The notes beneath the pieces were generated by a model that saw nothing but the letters and a program-made list of their open reading frames with translations, made no database searches and was not told where the DNA came from. 64,000 nt of DNA from Alphaproteobacteria bacterium (GTDB lineage: Bacteria > Pseudomonadota > Alphaproteobacteria > UBA8366): NCBI GenBank assembly GCA_028281325.1, contig JANQKC010000015.1:52046-116045 (forward strand), read 5' to 3'. The position numbers and the translations under genes are program-made. Positions 25,732-34,078 of this stretch are shown piece by piece; positions within the stretch are counted from its first letter, which is position 1; the number at the start of each line of letters is the position of its first letter.

Positions 25732-26391
25732 ATGATGAAAAAAGTCAAATCTTTCCTGCGCATGGTTCGGGAGGTGGGGGTCATCTACACCCTGCAGCAG
25801 GTCAAATGGACGCTGATCCCCGATTGGCTCATCGAACTTAACATCTGGGACGCGAGCGCGACGGACATACGCCACCTCGCCGACCTGACGACTCACGACC
25901 CCAACCTCCGCTGGGCGACGCCGTCCGACGTACCGCGCCTTGCCGCGTTCGACATCAAACCCAACGTCCTGACCGACGCATTGAACAAGACCGTCCGGAT
26001 CGCAGTCTATGAAGACGGAGACCGGATCGTCGGCTATGGGCAATACGCCATCGATCATTGGGACCAAAGCGACTGGCTCCGATTCCGTATCGGCGACGAG
26101 GAGTTCCTCGGCGCGGGCTTATGGGTCGACCCGGATTTTCGCGGCCGGGGCCTCGGAACACGCATCATGAAATTCGGCTGGTCGGAAATGGTCCGATGCG
26201 GGCGCCACCGAGCCGTCGGCATCGTCAACCGACTGAACCGGAACATGAAGCAGGCGAGCGCCAACGTCGTCAAGATTCGATATGAACCGATCTTCGTCCT
26301 GCGCTTTCTGGGATTCACCTACTATCGCTACGGCAACCAACGACAACTTGGCCGTTGGACGCCGCGTAACCGCCTGACGATCACGTTCTGA
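25732..26391 (+). CDS. GNAT family N-acetyltransferase (tandem copy 1)
   Basis: A 219-aa protein with an N-terminal basic helical part (VREVGVIYTLQQVKWTLIP), then a GNAT domain with the acetyl-CoA loop DFRGRGLGTRIMKF (near residue 140) and an Asn-rich helix GIVNRLNRNMKQAS. The start is ATG 25732 or 25735. Its closest visible relative is the next gene, 118 bp downstream, with the same N-terminal part, so the two arose by duplication. The acceptor is unknown. An upstream in-frame stretch from 25435 overlaps the MFS gene and is probably not translated. Confidence 0.75.
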   Translation: MMKKVKSFLRMVREVGVIYTLQQVKWTLIPDWLIELNIWDASATDIRHLADLTTHDPNLRWATPSDVPRLAAFDIKPNVLTDALNKTVRIAVYEDGDRIVGYGQYAIDHWDQSDWLRFRIGDEEFLGAGLWVDPDFRGRGLGTRIMKFGWSEMVRCGRHRAVGIVNRLNRNMKQASANVVKIRYEPIFVLRFLGFTYYRYGNQRQLGRWTPRNRLTITF

Positions 26392-26509
26392 AACAACGAT
26401 TTACGTCTCCCCCCAAAGGACTGCCTCTCCTCACCGATACCGCGCGGGAGAATTGCCCCTTAAAGTGGCGGTATGGGGCAATAAAAGGTGAAGGTTCAGA
26501 GACAAGGCT

Positions 26510-27286
26510 ATGAATTGGTTAGCAAAAGCGCAACGCAAGGTATCCGAGGTCGGGCTGCTCTATGCGCTTCAGCAGACGAAATGGACCTTTCTGCCGGAAT
26601 GGCTGGCCGAACTGAACATCTGGAACGTCAACACGATCGACATTCGCAGCCATGCCGCGATGACGCGGCATGACCCCGCGCTGCGCTGGGCCACGAACCG
26701 CGACATCCCCCAACTCCTGGCCTGCGGCGTCAAACCGGAAGTCCTCGCCTACGCCTTCGGAAAGTCCACGACGATCGCCGTCTATGAACGGGACGGTCGG
26801 ATCGTCGGCTACGGCCAGTACGCGGTCGGCGCATGGGACCTGGGCGATTGGCTTAGATTCCGCTTCGCGCCGCGCGATTTCCACACCGCGGAAGTCTGGG
26901 TCGCGCCCGACTTGCGCGGCCAGGGCATCGGACCGAAGATTTTCACCTTTGCCACATCGCATTTCGCCCGGAACGGCTATCACCGAACGGTCGCCATCAT
27001 AAACGTTCTGAACCGCAACTCGATACGAGCCTGCGCCAAGGTGTGCAGCCCCTCGACCGAACGGTTCTGGTATCTCCGCCTGTTCGGCGTCAGCTACGTG
27101 CGCTACGGTGCGGTGCGCGGCGTCGGGCGTTGGGCGCGCCGGAACCGGTTCGACGTCATGCTCGGCGACCGCAATGCCCTCGACCTCGCCACGGAGGAGA
27201 TCGGAACGCCCACGCCCGCGACGGATTCGCCCGAGACGGACGCCCACGTCATCCCCTTCCCGCCCCGGCAAGCGGTACCGCGCTAG
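26510..27286 (+). CDS. GNAT family N-acetyltransferase (tandem copy 2)
   Basis: A 258-aa paralog of the preceding gene, with matching N-terminal part (VSEVGLLYALQQTKWTFLP) and GNAT loop DLRGQGIGPKIFTF. It differs in a C-terminal Pro/Thr-rich tail of about 35 residues (TPTPATDSPETDAHVIPFP) not present in copy 1. The start is ATG 26510 with AAGG 4-7 bp upstream. The pair, together with the ATP-grasp protein at 30.7 kb, would fit a small natural-product or surface-polymer modification set, but that is inference only. Confidence 0.75.
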   Translation: MNWLAKAQRKVSEVGLLYALQQTKWTFLPEWLAELNIWNVNTIDIRSHAAMTRHDPALRWATNRDIPQLLACGVKPEVLAYAFGKSTTIAVYERDGRIVGYGQYAVGAWDLGDWLRFRFAPRDFHTAEVWVAPDLRGQGIGPKIFTFATSHFARNGYHRTVAIINVLNRNSIRACAKVCSPSTERFWYLRLFGVSYVRYGAVRGVGRWARRNRFDVMLGDRNALDLATEEIGTPTPATDSPETDAHVIPFPPRQAVPR

Positions 27287-27487
27287 CGCATAACCTCGTA
27301 GATGACGGTAACGGATTTCCGGGTTCCAGGACCCCGCCTTTCCAGGTCTTCCCGACATCCCTGAAAAGGCCCGCGTAACCATATCGGTCGCGGCCTTCCC
27401 GCCTTTCTTCGCGCGCACGACGCCTCCGGCAACGCGCAATAAGCGGCCAAACCGGCAGCGAATCTGGCCAAACGGCCGCGATACGCC

Positions 27488-27503
27488 AAATTGTTTACAA
27501 TTT
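27488..27503. promoter_or_regulatory. Operator-like palindrome before the GntR gene
   Basis: AAATTGT and ACAATTT are separated by TT, matching the TTGT-N2-ACAA core of FadR/FCD-type GntR operators. It lies 70 bp upstream of the regulator gene, so autoregulation of the GntR-LLM-aminotransferase operon is likely. Confidence 0.55.
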
Positions 27504-27572
27504 ACAATTCGGCGCTTATAACCATGCCATGCCGTCTGCGATCCCCATTTTCCGTCAACCCTCGGCCCGATA

Positions 27573-28262
27573 ATGCCTAAACCGCAAGAAACGCTCGCGC
27601 TTCTGCGCTCCCGGTCGATGTCCAGCGTGCTGCAGGACGAGATCGAACAACGCATCCTGTCCGGCGCGCTGCAGCCGGGCGAGCGAGTTAACGAGAACGC
27701 CCTGGCGGCGGAACTGGGCGTCAGCCGCGGCCCAATCCGAGAGGCCTGCCGCGGCCTGGTCGAATCCGGCCTGTTGACCAACATCGTCAACCGCGGGGTC
27801 TTTGTCCGCGAAGTGTCGCGCAAGGACGCGATCGACGTCTACAACGTGCGCGCCAGCCTGATGCGGCTCGCCGGGGAAACCCTGGCCGAGCGGATTACCG
27901 CGGACCAGGCGGCCATCCTCCGCGATCTGGTGGACCGGATGGACACGGCCGAGGCCGCCAACGATTTCGACAGTTTCTACGCCTTGAACCGCGACTTTCA
28001 CACCCGCATCGTCGACTACGCGGAGAACGACCGCCTGCGGTCCCTCAGCGACGGGTTGGTCAAGGAACTGCACCTCTACCGGCACCGCAGCATCCTGCAA
28101 GGCGGCGGCTTGCAGGTGTCGAACCGGGAACACAAGGAAATCCTCGCCGCGCTGGAAGCCCGCGACCCCGCACGGGCCGGGGCGGCGCTCGAAGATCACA
28201 TCAAAGCCGGCATGCAGCGGTTTCTCGCCGCGACCGCGCAAGACCTGAAATCCACCGATTGA
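27573..28262 (+). CDS. GntR family transcriptional regulator (FCD subfamily)
   Basis: A 229-aa regulator. The N-terminal winged helix (residues 10-80) shows the GntR hallmarks ILSGALQPGERVNENALAAE and LGVSRGPIREACRGL. The C-terminal FCD domain has the metal-binding Asp/His pattern in NRDFHTRIVDYAEN. It probably responds to a carboxylate effector and controls the downstream LLM oxidoreductase and aminotransferase genes. The start is ATG 27573. An operator-like palindrome lies 70 bp upstream. Confidence 0.9.
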   Translation: MPKPQETLALLRSRSMSSVLQDEIEQRILSGALQPGERVNENALAAELGVSRGPIREACRGLVESGLLTNIVNRGVFVREVSRKDAIDVYNVRASLMRLAGETLAERITADQAAILRDLVDRMDTAEAANDFDSFYALNRDFHTRIVDYAENDRLRSLSDGLVKELHLYRHRSILQGGGLQVSNREHKEILAALEARDPARAGAALEDHIKAGMQRFLAATAQDLKSTD

Positions 28263-28286
28263 CTCAGCGAATAGAAGGGAAACACC

Positions 28287-29366
28287 GTGAAATTCAGTAA
28301 TTTTCTCTTTCCGATGGCCGACAAGCCGGAAAACGACGAACGGATCATCGACGAAACGCTGGCCGAAGCGAAACTGTGCGACGAACTGGGGATGGAAGCC
28401 CTTTGGCTCGCCGAGCATCACTTCGACGGCAACTGCGCCTATGTCGACCCGGTGAGCTTCGCGGCGGCGCTGGCCACCGCGACGAAGCAGATCAAGATCG
28501 GCTTCGCCGTCGCCCAGATGTCGCTGCACCATCCGATCCGCATGGCGGAGCAGATGGCGATGGTCGACAACCTGTCGAAGGGCCGCTTGATCGTCGGCCT
28601 CGGCCGGGGCACCGCGTATAACATCTACGACTATCTCGGCTACGGCATCGATCCGGACGAGGCGCAGGAACGGCTGCTCGAATCCGAAGAGATCATGATC
28701 AAGGCCTGGAAGAGCGAGGAGTTCGAACATAAGGGCAAGTACTGGGACATTTACCTGCCGATCCTGCGCCCGGCCTGCTACACCAAGCCGCATCCCTTCA
28801 TGATCCGGGCGTGCTCCGGCGAGGAATCGATGCTCGGCATGGCGCGCGAAGGCAAGCCTTTCCTGATGAACGTGCAGACCGACGAGGTCACCAAGCACCG
28901 CATGGACCTCTATCGCAAGACCATGAGCGAGTCCGGCTTCGACGACGACCATATCGCGAAGGCGGTGGACGACACCTGGGTCTGGCGCAACATCTTCATC
29001 GCCGATACCGACGCGGAAGCCGAGAAGCTGGGCGTTCCCCTGTTCGAGCAACAGCGCGACCAGCGCGGCAAGATGCGGGCCCGCATCCTCAAGGAGCGCG
29101 GCCAGGCCATGGAAAAGGCGAAGCCCGCGAAGGCCGAGACCGGCACGGCTCCGGCCCGCAACGTCGTGCAGCACAGCCTGATCTGCGGCTCGCCGGAGAC
29201 GGTCGCCGAGCGGTTGGCGAAAATTGACGGGATCGGCGTCGGTGGTATCATTCTGCAGTTCCGCATCGGCCAGCCCTCCTACGACATCGTCGAACACAGC
29301 ATCAAGCTGTTCATGGAGAAAGTTGCGCCGGAATTCCAGAAACGCACCGCCGCGGCGGCCGAGTAA
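28287..29366 (+). CDS. LLM class flavin-dependent oxidoreductase
   Basis: A 359-aa bacterial-luciferase-like monooxygenase, using FMNH2 or F420 to oxidise an organic substrate. The family pattern is seen in LGMEALWLAEHHFDGNC and IGFAVAQMSLHHPIRMAEQMAM (about residues 35-95), followed by GRLIVGLGRGTAYN. The start is GTG 28287 (MKFSNFLFP) with AGAAGGGA 6-13 bp upstream. It is the second gene of the GntR-headed operon and lies 12 bp before the aminotransferase gene. Confidence 0.88.
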   Translation: MKFSNFLFPMADKPENDERIIDETLAEAKLCDELGMEALWLAEHHFDGNCAYVDPVSFAAALATATKQIKIGFAVAQMSLHHPIRMAEQMAMVDNLSKGRLIVGLGRGTAYNIYDYLGYGIDPDEAQERLLESEEIMIKAWKSEEFEHKGKYWDIYLPILRPACYTKPHPFMIRACSGEESMLGMAREGKPFLMNVQTDEVTKHRMDLYRKTMSESGFDDDHIAKAVDDTWVWRNIFIADTDAEAEKLGVPLFEQQRDQRGKMRARILKERGQAMEKAKPAKAETGTAPARNVVQHSLICGSPETVAERLAKIDGIGVGGIILQFRIGQPSYDIVEHSIKLFMEKVAPEFQKRTAAAAE

Positions 29367-29378
29367 GGAGCACCCGTC

Positions 29379-30530
29379 ATTTCTACGCGCCCCCCCTATC
29401 GCCTGCGGCTGCCGGGACCGACCCTGGTTCCCGAACGCATCCGCAACGCCCTCGCCTTGCCGGTGGTCAGCCACCGGGGGCCGGAATTCTCGGAAATCGT
29501 CCGCGAATGCGAGAAGCATTTACAGACGCTGATGGGCACGAAGAACGCTGTGATGTTCTTCTCCGGCTCCGGCACGGGCATGATGGAGGCGGCCCTCGTA
29601 AACGCGCTGAAGCCCGGCGACAAGGCGTTAGTCTTGTCGAACGGGCAATTCAGCGAACGGTTTGCGGAAATCGGCGGCACCCTCGGCATCGATATCGATG
29701 CCATCGAGGCGCCGTGGGGAGAAGAGATCAAGGCCAGCGATCTCGCGGCCCGGCTGGACGAGACCGACTACCGCGCGGTCATCGCGGTGCATAACGAGAG
29801 CGCCACCGGCGCGGTCAGCAATCTCGCCGATCTCGGCGCGGTCGTTCGTAAAACGCCGGCCATCTTCATCATCGATTCGGTCAGCGGCCTCGGCGGGATC
29901 GAGATGCAGCAGGATGCCTGGGGCGTCGATCTGCTGATCTCCGCCTCGCAGAAGGCGCTGATGTGCCCGCCGGGCATCGGCATCGCCAGCATCAGCGACA
30001 AGGCGTGGGCGCTGATCGACGAGGAAGACGGCAAGCGGCGCTTCTATTGGGATTTCCGCAAGGCGAGGAAATCGGCCGCAAACGGCCAGACCGCGTTCAC
30101 GCCGCCCGTCACGCTGCTCAACGGATTGCGCGAAGGACTGCGCATGATCGAAGAGGAAGGCATCGCCAACGTCCTCGCCCGGCACCGCCGCCTGGGCGAA
30201 GCGCTCCGCGCGGGCGGTGCGGCCCTCAACCTGTCGATCTTCACCAAGGCGCCGATCCTGTCGGACACGGTCACCGTGTTCAACGTGCCCGAGGGCCTGC
30301 ACGCGTCGGCCATCGTCGGCAACATGTACAAGGAGTACGGCACGGTCATCGCCGGCGCGCGCAACAAACTGGACGGCACAGTCTTCCGGATCGGCACCAT
30401 GGGCGCGCTCGACGAATCCGAGATTATCCTCGACCTGGTCCATCTGGAACGCACCCTGCAGGACCTGCAAATGCCGGTGGAATCCGGCAGCGCGGTCGCG
30501 GCGGCGAACGAGTATCTACGGCGGGCCTAG
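29379..30530 (+). CDS. Class V aminotransferase (alanine-glyoxylate type), probable ATT start
   Basis: A PLP-dependent transaminase of the AGXT/serine-glyoxylate group (383 aa). The N-terminal substrate loop is LPGPTLVPERI, the Lys for PLP is in ISASQKALMCPPG, and Asp in FIIDSVSGLGG contacts the pyridine ring. The first canonical start (TTG 29457) would drop the conserved PGPT segment. An ATT at 29379, with AAGGAG 8 bp upstream and a stop just before it, gives the expected N-terminus with no ATG, GTG or TTG available. The operon context suggests that it acts on the product of the neighbouring LLM enzyme. Confidence 0.85.
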   Translation: MSTRPPYRLRLPGPTLVPERIRNALALPVVSHRGPEFSEIVRECEKHLQTLMGTKNAVMFFSGSGTGMMEAALVNALKPGDKALVLSNGQFSERFAEIGGTLGIDIDAIEAPWGEEIKASDLAARLDETDYRAVIAVHNESATGAVSNLADLGAVVRKTPAIFIIDSVSGLGGIEMQQDAWGVDLLISASQKALMCPPGIGIASISDKAWALIDEEDGKRRFYWDFRKARKSAANGQTAFTPPVTLLNGLREGLRMIEEEGIANVLARHRRLGEALRAGGAALNLSIFTKAPILSDTVTVFNVPEGLHASAIVGNMYKEYGTVIAGARNKLDGTVFRIGTMGALDESEIILDLVHLERTLQDLQMPVESGSAVAAANEYLRRA

Positions 30531-30737
30531 CACGAGCCCGGCTGCGCTGGGCCGTCGACGCACCGCTTATCCTGTGTTCCGGTAGAAGGCCGGGTCGGGC
30601 CCGCCGTCGGCGGTCACCGCCCTCCATTGCCCTGCATCTCGGCGAAACCCTTGCGAGACCGAATCGAACGGCTTATCCGATCTCGGTAGTGCGTCGTCGT
30701 GATATGAAGATATTCCGCACCTGATAATATCCTTGCC

Positions 30738-31988
30738 ATGACTGCCACGTTGCCTCGGACCGATTCCCGCAGATCGCCGCACCCGTGGGCCGACCCATCC
30801 GGCGCGCCATGGGCCGTGGTGGCGATGGCGGATTCGCTTAACGGCATCCAAACGGTGCGGATCCTCGCCCGGCATGGCGTGCGGATCATCGGCCTTGTCG
30901 CGGATCGCAGCGCCCCGTATGGCCGGACACGCCTGTGCGAGAAGGTCGACGTCATCGACCCGGAAGGGCCGGAATTGATCGAAACCCTGCTGAAGATCGG
31001 CGCACAGCTCGGCCGGAAAGCGGTGCTGTTTCCCGTAAACGATGAAATCGTCGGCGCGGTTTCCCGGCACCGCAGCGACCTGACATTCGCGTATCATATC
31101 GCCCTGCCGCCCGAAGACATGGTCGACATGATGTTGAACAAGCGCCAATTCCACGAATACGCCGAATCGCACGGCTTTCCCGTGCCGCACACGGCGATCG
31201 TCGCCGACCAATCGGAACTGGAGCAAGCGATCGAGCGGTTGACGTTCCCGTGCGTCGTCAAACCGCAGCGGAAGACGGAAGTCTGGTTCACCTTCACGAA
31301 ACACAAAGCCCTCAAGGTCGCCGACGCGGCCGAATTGCGGGCTTTGTACAAAGCGTGCAGCGGCTTGGTCGGTAACATCATCGTGCAGGAGTGGATCGTC
31401 GGCGGCTCGACCAACCTATTCTCCTGCAACCTGTACATGGATGCGGAGGGGAATCCGCTCGCGACCTTCGTCGCGCGTAAGCTACGGCAATGGCCGCCGG
31501 ATGTGGGCAGCAGCAGTTCCGGCGAAGAATGCCGAAACGACGCGGTGCGGGATATGGCGCTGGCGTTCTTCAGATCGGCCAAATGTCACGGGCTCGCGTA
31601 TCTCGAAGTCAAATGCGACGCGCGGACCGGACGGCATGTCGTCATCGAACCCAATATCGGCCGGCCGACCGGGCGGTCGCCGATCGCCGAGGCCGGCGGC
31701 GTCGAACTTGTCTACACCATGTATTGCGATCTTCTCGGCCTCCCCCTTCCCGACAACCGGATGCAGTCCTACGGCGGCGTCAAATGGATCTATCTGCGCT
31801 GGGACATCCAATCCGCCCTGGTTCACTGGTGGCGCGGCGACCTGACGTTTGCCGAATGGTATCGGTCCATGCGCGGAAAGAAGGCCTACGCCCTTTTCTC
31901 CCTTGCCGATCCGGGGCCCTTTCTATGGGATATTCACGAGACAGCCCGGCAAGGGATCAGGCGGTTATGGGCGCGCTTTCGGAACTGA
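30738..31988 (+). CDS. ATP-grasp domain protein
   Basis: A 416-aa carboxylate-amine ligase-type ATP-grasp protein. The N-terminal preATP-grasp region runs to about residue 120 (NGIQTVRILARHGVRIIGLV). The ATP-binding core has FPCVVKPQRK and IIVQEWIVGGS, and the metal ligands are probably in EVKCDARTGRHVVIEPNIG. Its closest families make N-acyl or amino-acid amide bonds, or carboxylate activation in capsule or natural-product pathways. The start is ATG 30738. It is followed 19 bp on by a 2-hydroxyacid dehydrogenase in the same direction. Confidence 0.83.
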   Translation: MTATLPRTDSRRSPHPWADPSGAPWAVVAMADSLNGIQTVRILARHGVRIIGLVADRSAPYGRTRLCEKVDVIDPEGPELIETLLKIGAQLGRKAVLFPVNDEIVGAVSRHRSDLTFAYHIALPPEDMVDMMLNKRQFHEYAESHGFPVPHTAIVADQSELEQAIERLTFPCVVKPQRKTEVWFTFTKHKALKVADAAELRALYKACSGLVGNIIVQEWIVGGSTNLFSCNLYMDAEGNPLATFVARKLRQWPPDVGSSSSGEECRNDAVRDMALAFFRSAKCHGLAYLEVKCDARTGRHVVIEPNIGRPTGRSPIAEAGGVELVYTMYCDLLGLPLPDNRMQSYGGVKWIYLRWDIQSALVHWWRGDLTFAEWYRSMRGKKAYALFSLADPGPFLWDIHETARQGIRRLWARFRN

Positions 31989-32007
31989 ACGGCATTGAAT
32001 CGACAGA

Positions 32008-32976
32008 ATGACTGACATTCCCGCTAAGGACGGCCCGCCACGCGCCGCTCGGAGGCTGACCATCCTCGTCGCCAGCCGGATCGACCCGACCGCCCTCGCC
32101 GAGCTAGGGGCGCGGCATCGGATCGTCGAGGCGTGGGATGCGGACGCGTCGCAGCTTCCCGGCCTGGTTCGAGACTGCGACGCGATCATCTTTCGCAGCG
32201 GCGTCCAGATCACCGCCGACCTGATGCGGGCGGCCCCCAACCTCGCCTTGTTGATCCGGGGCGGGTCCGGGATCGACAACCTCGACCTCGACTATGTCAC
32301 CGCCAACGACCTGAAACTGGTGCGGCTGCCCGGTCCGGGCGCCCGGGCGGTGGCGGAAATGGCCTTTTCGATGATGCTCGGCCTGGCGCGGCAATGCCTG
32401 TTTGCCGATGCCGAGTGGCGGCAGGGAAACTGGGTCAAGCATCGCGTGCAAGGCCATCTACTCCTGGGAAAAACGCTCGGCGTTGTCGGCGCGGGCAACA
32501 TCGGCGGTGTCGTCGGCGAGATGGGCGCGGCCTGGGGCATGCGCGTGATGGGATGCGTGGAGAGCCCCTCGCCCGACCGCAAGACCGCCCTCGCCCAGCG
32601 CGGGATCACGCTCACCGATTTTCCGGACGTGCTCGCGGAAGCCGATTTCCTCAGCATTCACCTGCCATTGAACGACGCCACGCGCGGCTTCATCGGCGAC
32701 GGGGAGCTGCGGGCGATGAAACCGACGGCCTTCCTGATCAATCTGGCGCGCGGCGGCGTGGTGGACGAAGCCGCGTTGCGCAACGCCCTGGTAGACGGGC
32801 GTATTCTCGGCGCCGCCCTGGACGTTCACGCCAACGAAGACGACGGCGCGATATCGCCGCTGGCCGATCTGCCGAACACCATCCTCACGCCACATATCGG
32901 CGCGACGACGGTCGATACGCAGAAAGTGATCGGCCGGCAGATCGTCGAAGCGGTCGAAGCGTTCTGCGGCCCGTGA
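32008..32976 (+). CDS. D-isomer-specific 2-hydroxyacid dehydrogenase family
   Basis: A 322-aa NAD(P)-dependent dehydrogenase related to 3-phosphoglycerate dehydrogenase. The Rossmann motif is LGVVGAGNIGGVVGE, the catalytic Arg is in INLARGGVVDEAALR, the Glu in the ALDVHANED segment, and the His in ILTPHIGATT. No C-terminal ACT domain is present, so it is a short form that could reduce a 2-oxo acid or act in serine synthesis. It lies 19 bp after the ATP-grasp gene. The start is ATG 32008. Confidence 0.88.
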   Translation: MTDIPAKDGPPRAARRLTILVASRIDPTALAELGARHRIVEAWDADASQLPGLVRDCDAIIFRSGVQITADLMRAAPNLALLIRGGSGIDNLDLDYVTANDLKLVRLPGPGARAVAEMAFSMMLGLARQCLFADAEWRQGNWVKHRVQGHLLLGKTLGVVGAGNIGGVVGEMGAAWGMRVMGCVESPSPDRKTALAQRGITLTDFPDVLAEADFLSIHLPLNDATRGFIGDGELRAMKPTAFLINLARGGVVDEAALRNALVDGRILGAALDVHANEDDGAISPLADLPNTILTPHIGATTVDTQKVIGRQIVEAVEAFCGP

Positions 32977-33072
32977 GCGATACGCCGTAGATCGCGTCGC
33001 CGCGGTCACGATAGATGCGTTGACCACAGCTTGATCGCTCGCCCGCCCTGGCTCTGTTATGCGCGGGAGTTT

Positions 33073-33555
33073 TTAATCTGTCGGTGCGGCGAGCGCGTCC
33101 AGCCAAGACTCGACCCGGCGTTTGTTCGCGCCGAAATCGTAATAACCGTATCGGGAACGGCTATAGATCGCGACCGTCGATGTGTCCCGATCGACCGGGA
33201 TGATCGCCATGTCGATGGTGTCGGGAAATTTGAAGATCAGGCTGCGCTGTTCGGCGACGATGCGCGTTTCGCTCGCGAAGACGACTTCCGTTCGGGGAAG
33301 GCCGGCAAGATGATCTTCCGCGCGTTTTTTCAGGTCCGCGGCCGGCATTTGAAGAATTGGCGCGATGCGGTCCGGCTTCGCCATTTTGCAGAAACCGTCC
33401 GGACAAACCAAGTAGTCGTTCGGCGACTCACGGCGTTCTAACTCCTGGAAATTCACCGGTTCAGACCCGTCCGCATCTCGCCGTTCCGTATCCGCGGTTG
33501 CCGCGCAACCCGCCGTCGACAAAACAAACATAAAGAGAAATAGTCTTAGATACAT
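33073..33555 (-). CDS. DUF1499 family lipoprotein
   Basis: A 160-aa protein with a lipobox (LSTAGC near residue 17), so it is probably a lipoprotein on the periplasmic face. DUF1499 is supported by the conserved block IYSRSRYGYYDFGANKRRVE near the C-terminus. Function of the family is not established. The start is ATG 33555; the frame continues to 33603 without a signal sequence. It ends the minus-strand cluster that starts with the Na/Pi cotransporter but has its own likely promoter. Confidence 0.75.
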   Translation of the reverse strand: MYLRLFLFMFVLSTAGCAATADTERRDADGSEPVNFQELERRESPNDYLVCPDGFCKMAKPDRIAPILQMPAADLKKRAEDHLAGLPRTEVVFASETRIVAEQRSLIFKFPDTIDMAIIPVDRDTSTVAIYSRSRYGYYDFGANKRRVESWLDALAAPTD

Positions 33556-33729
33556 TTTTTGCTCGTACCTATGGCCACCGGACTGCGGTCGTTGGGCCGA
33601 CACGATCCCATCATGGCGTCATTCTCGACGCGCCGCCCCCACAGGCCGCTACGGACGACGTATTCCTTTTGGGGGACGGAATCGAAACCCGCCTTTCGCC
33701 CCCTAACCCCTCACGATTGCACGAGGGTT

Positions 33730-33978
33730 CTATTTTCCGGTCAATTCTTTCAGAGCCTTTGTGCCTTTCTTATGATGTTCCATGCATAACTTGAGCTTTA
33801 CCTTCAGCTTTTTGGCTTCTTTCTTTGATTTCGCGGACTCTAGATCGTTTCTCAGATGATTTTCTTTCTTCTTTAGCTTTTCTATTATTTTCTCCAAAGC
33901 TTCTATTTTCTTATTTTTATTTGACCTATCTGAATCGATTACTTCCCATAACCGCTCGACAATCTTTTTCACCCGCAT
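33730..33978 (-). CDS. Small Lys-rich coiled-coil protein, AT-rich gene
   Basis: An 82-aa, highly charged protein (KNKKIEALEKIIEKLKKKEN and NDLESAKSKKEAKKLKVKL) with heptad-like repeats, so a single coiled coil. The gene is clearly poorer in GC than its surroundings, which hints at horizontal origin. The start is ATG 33978; the open frame extends to 34275 but overlaps the cotransporter gene. It lies 100 bp downstream of the Na/Pi cotransporter in the same direction and may be cotranscribed. No family is recognised. Confidence 0.55.
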   Translation of the reverse strand: MRVKKIVERLWEVIDSDRSNKNKKIEALEKIIEKLKKKENHLRNDLESAKSKKEAKKLKVKLKLCMEHHKKGTKALKELTGK

Positions 33979-34078
33979 CTTACTTTGCCTTTTCCGCACG
34001 GAAACATCCCGACGCCGGGACTCTACCCTTATCTTGGATAAAAATCCGTTTCCATTTTGCGGTACGACAAAAAACGTA

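Noticed and set aside
27555..29519. A 654-codon minus-strand open frame over the GntR and LLM genes
   Set aside because: Antisense to two clear genes; repetitive His/Asp/Arg-rich translation without family resemblance.
30531..30737. A possible small gene between the aminotransferase and ATP-grasp genes
   Set aside because: No open frame of useful length with a start and ribosome-binding site; most likely an untranslated region with the next promoter.
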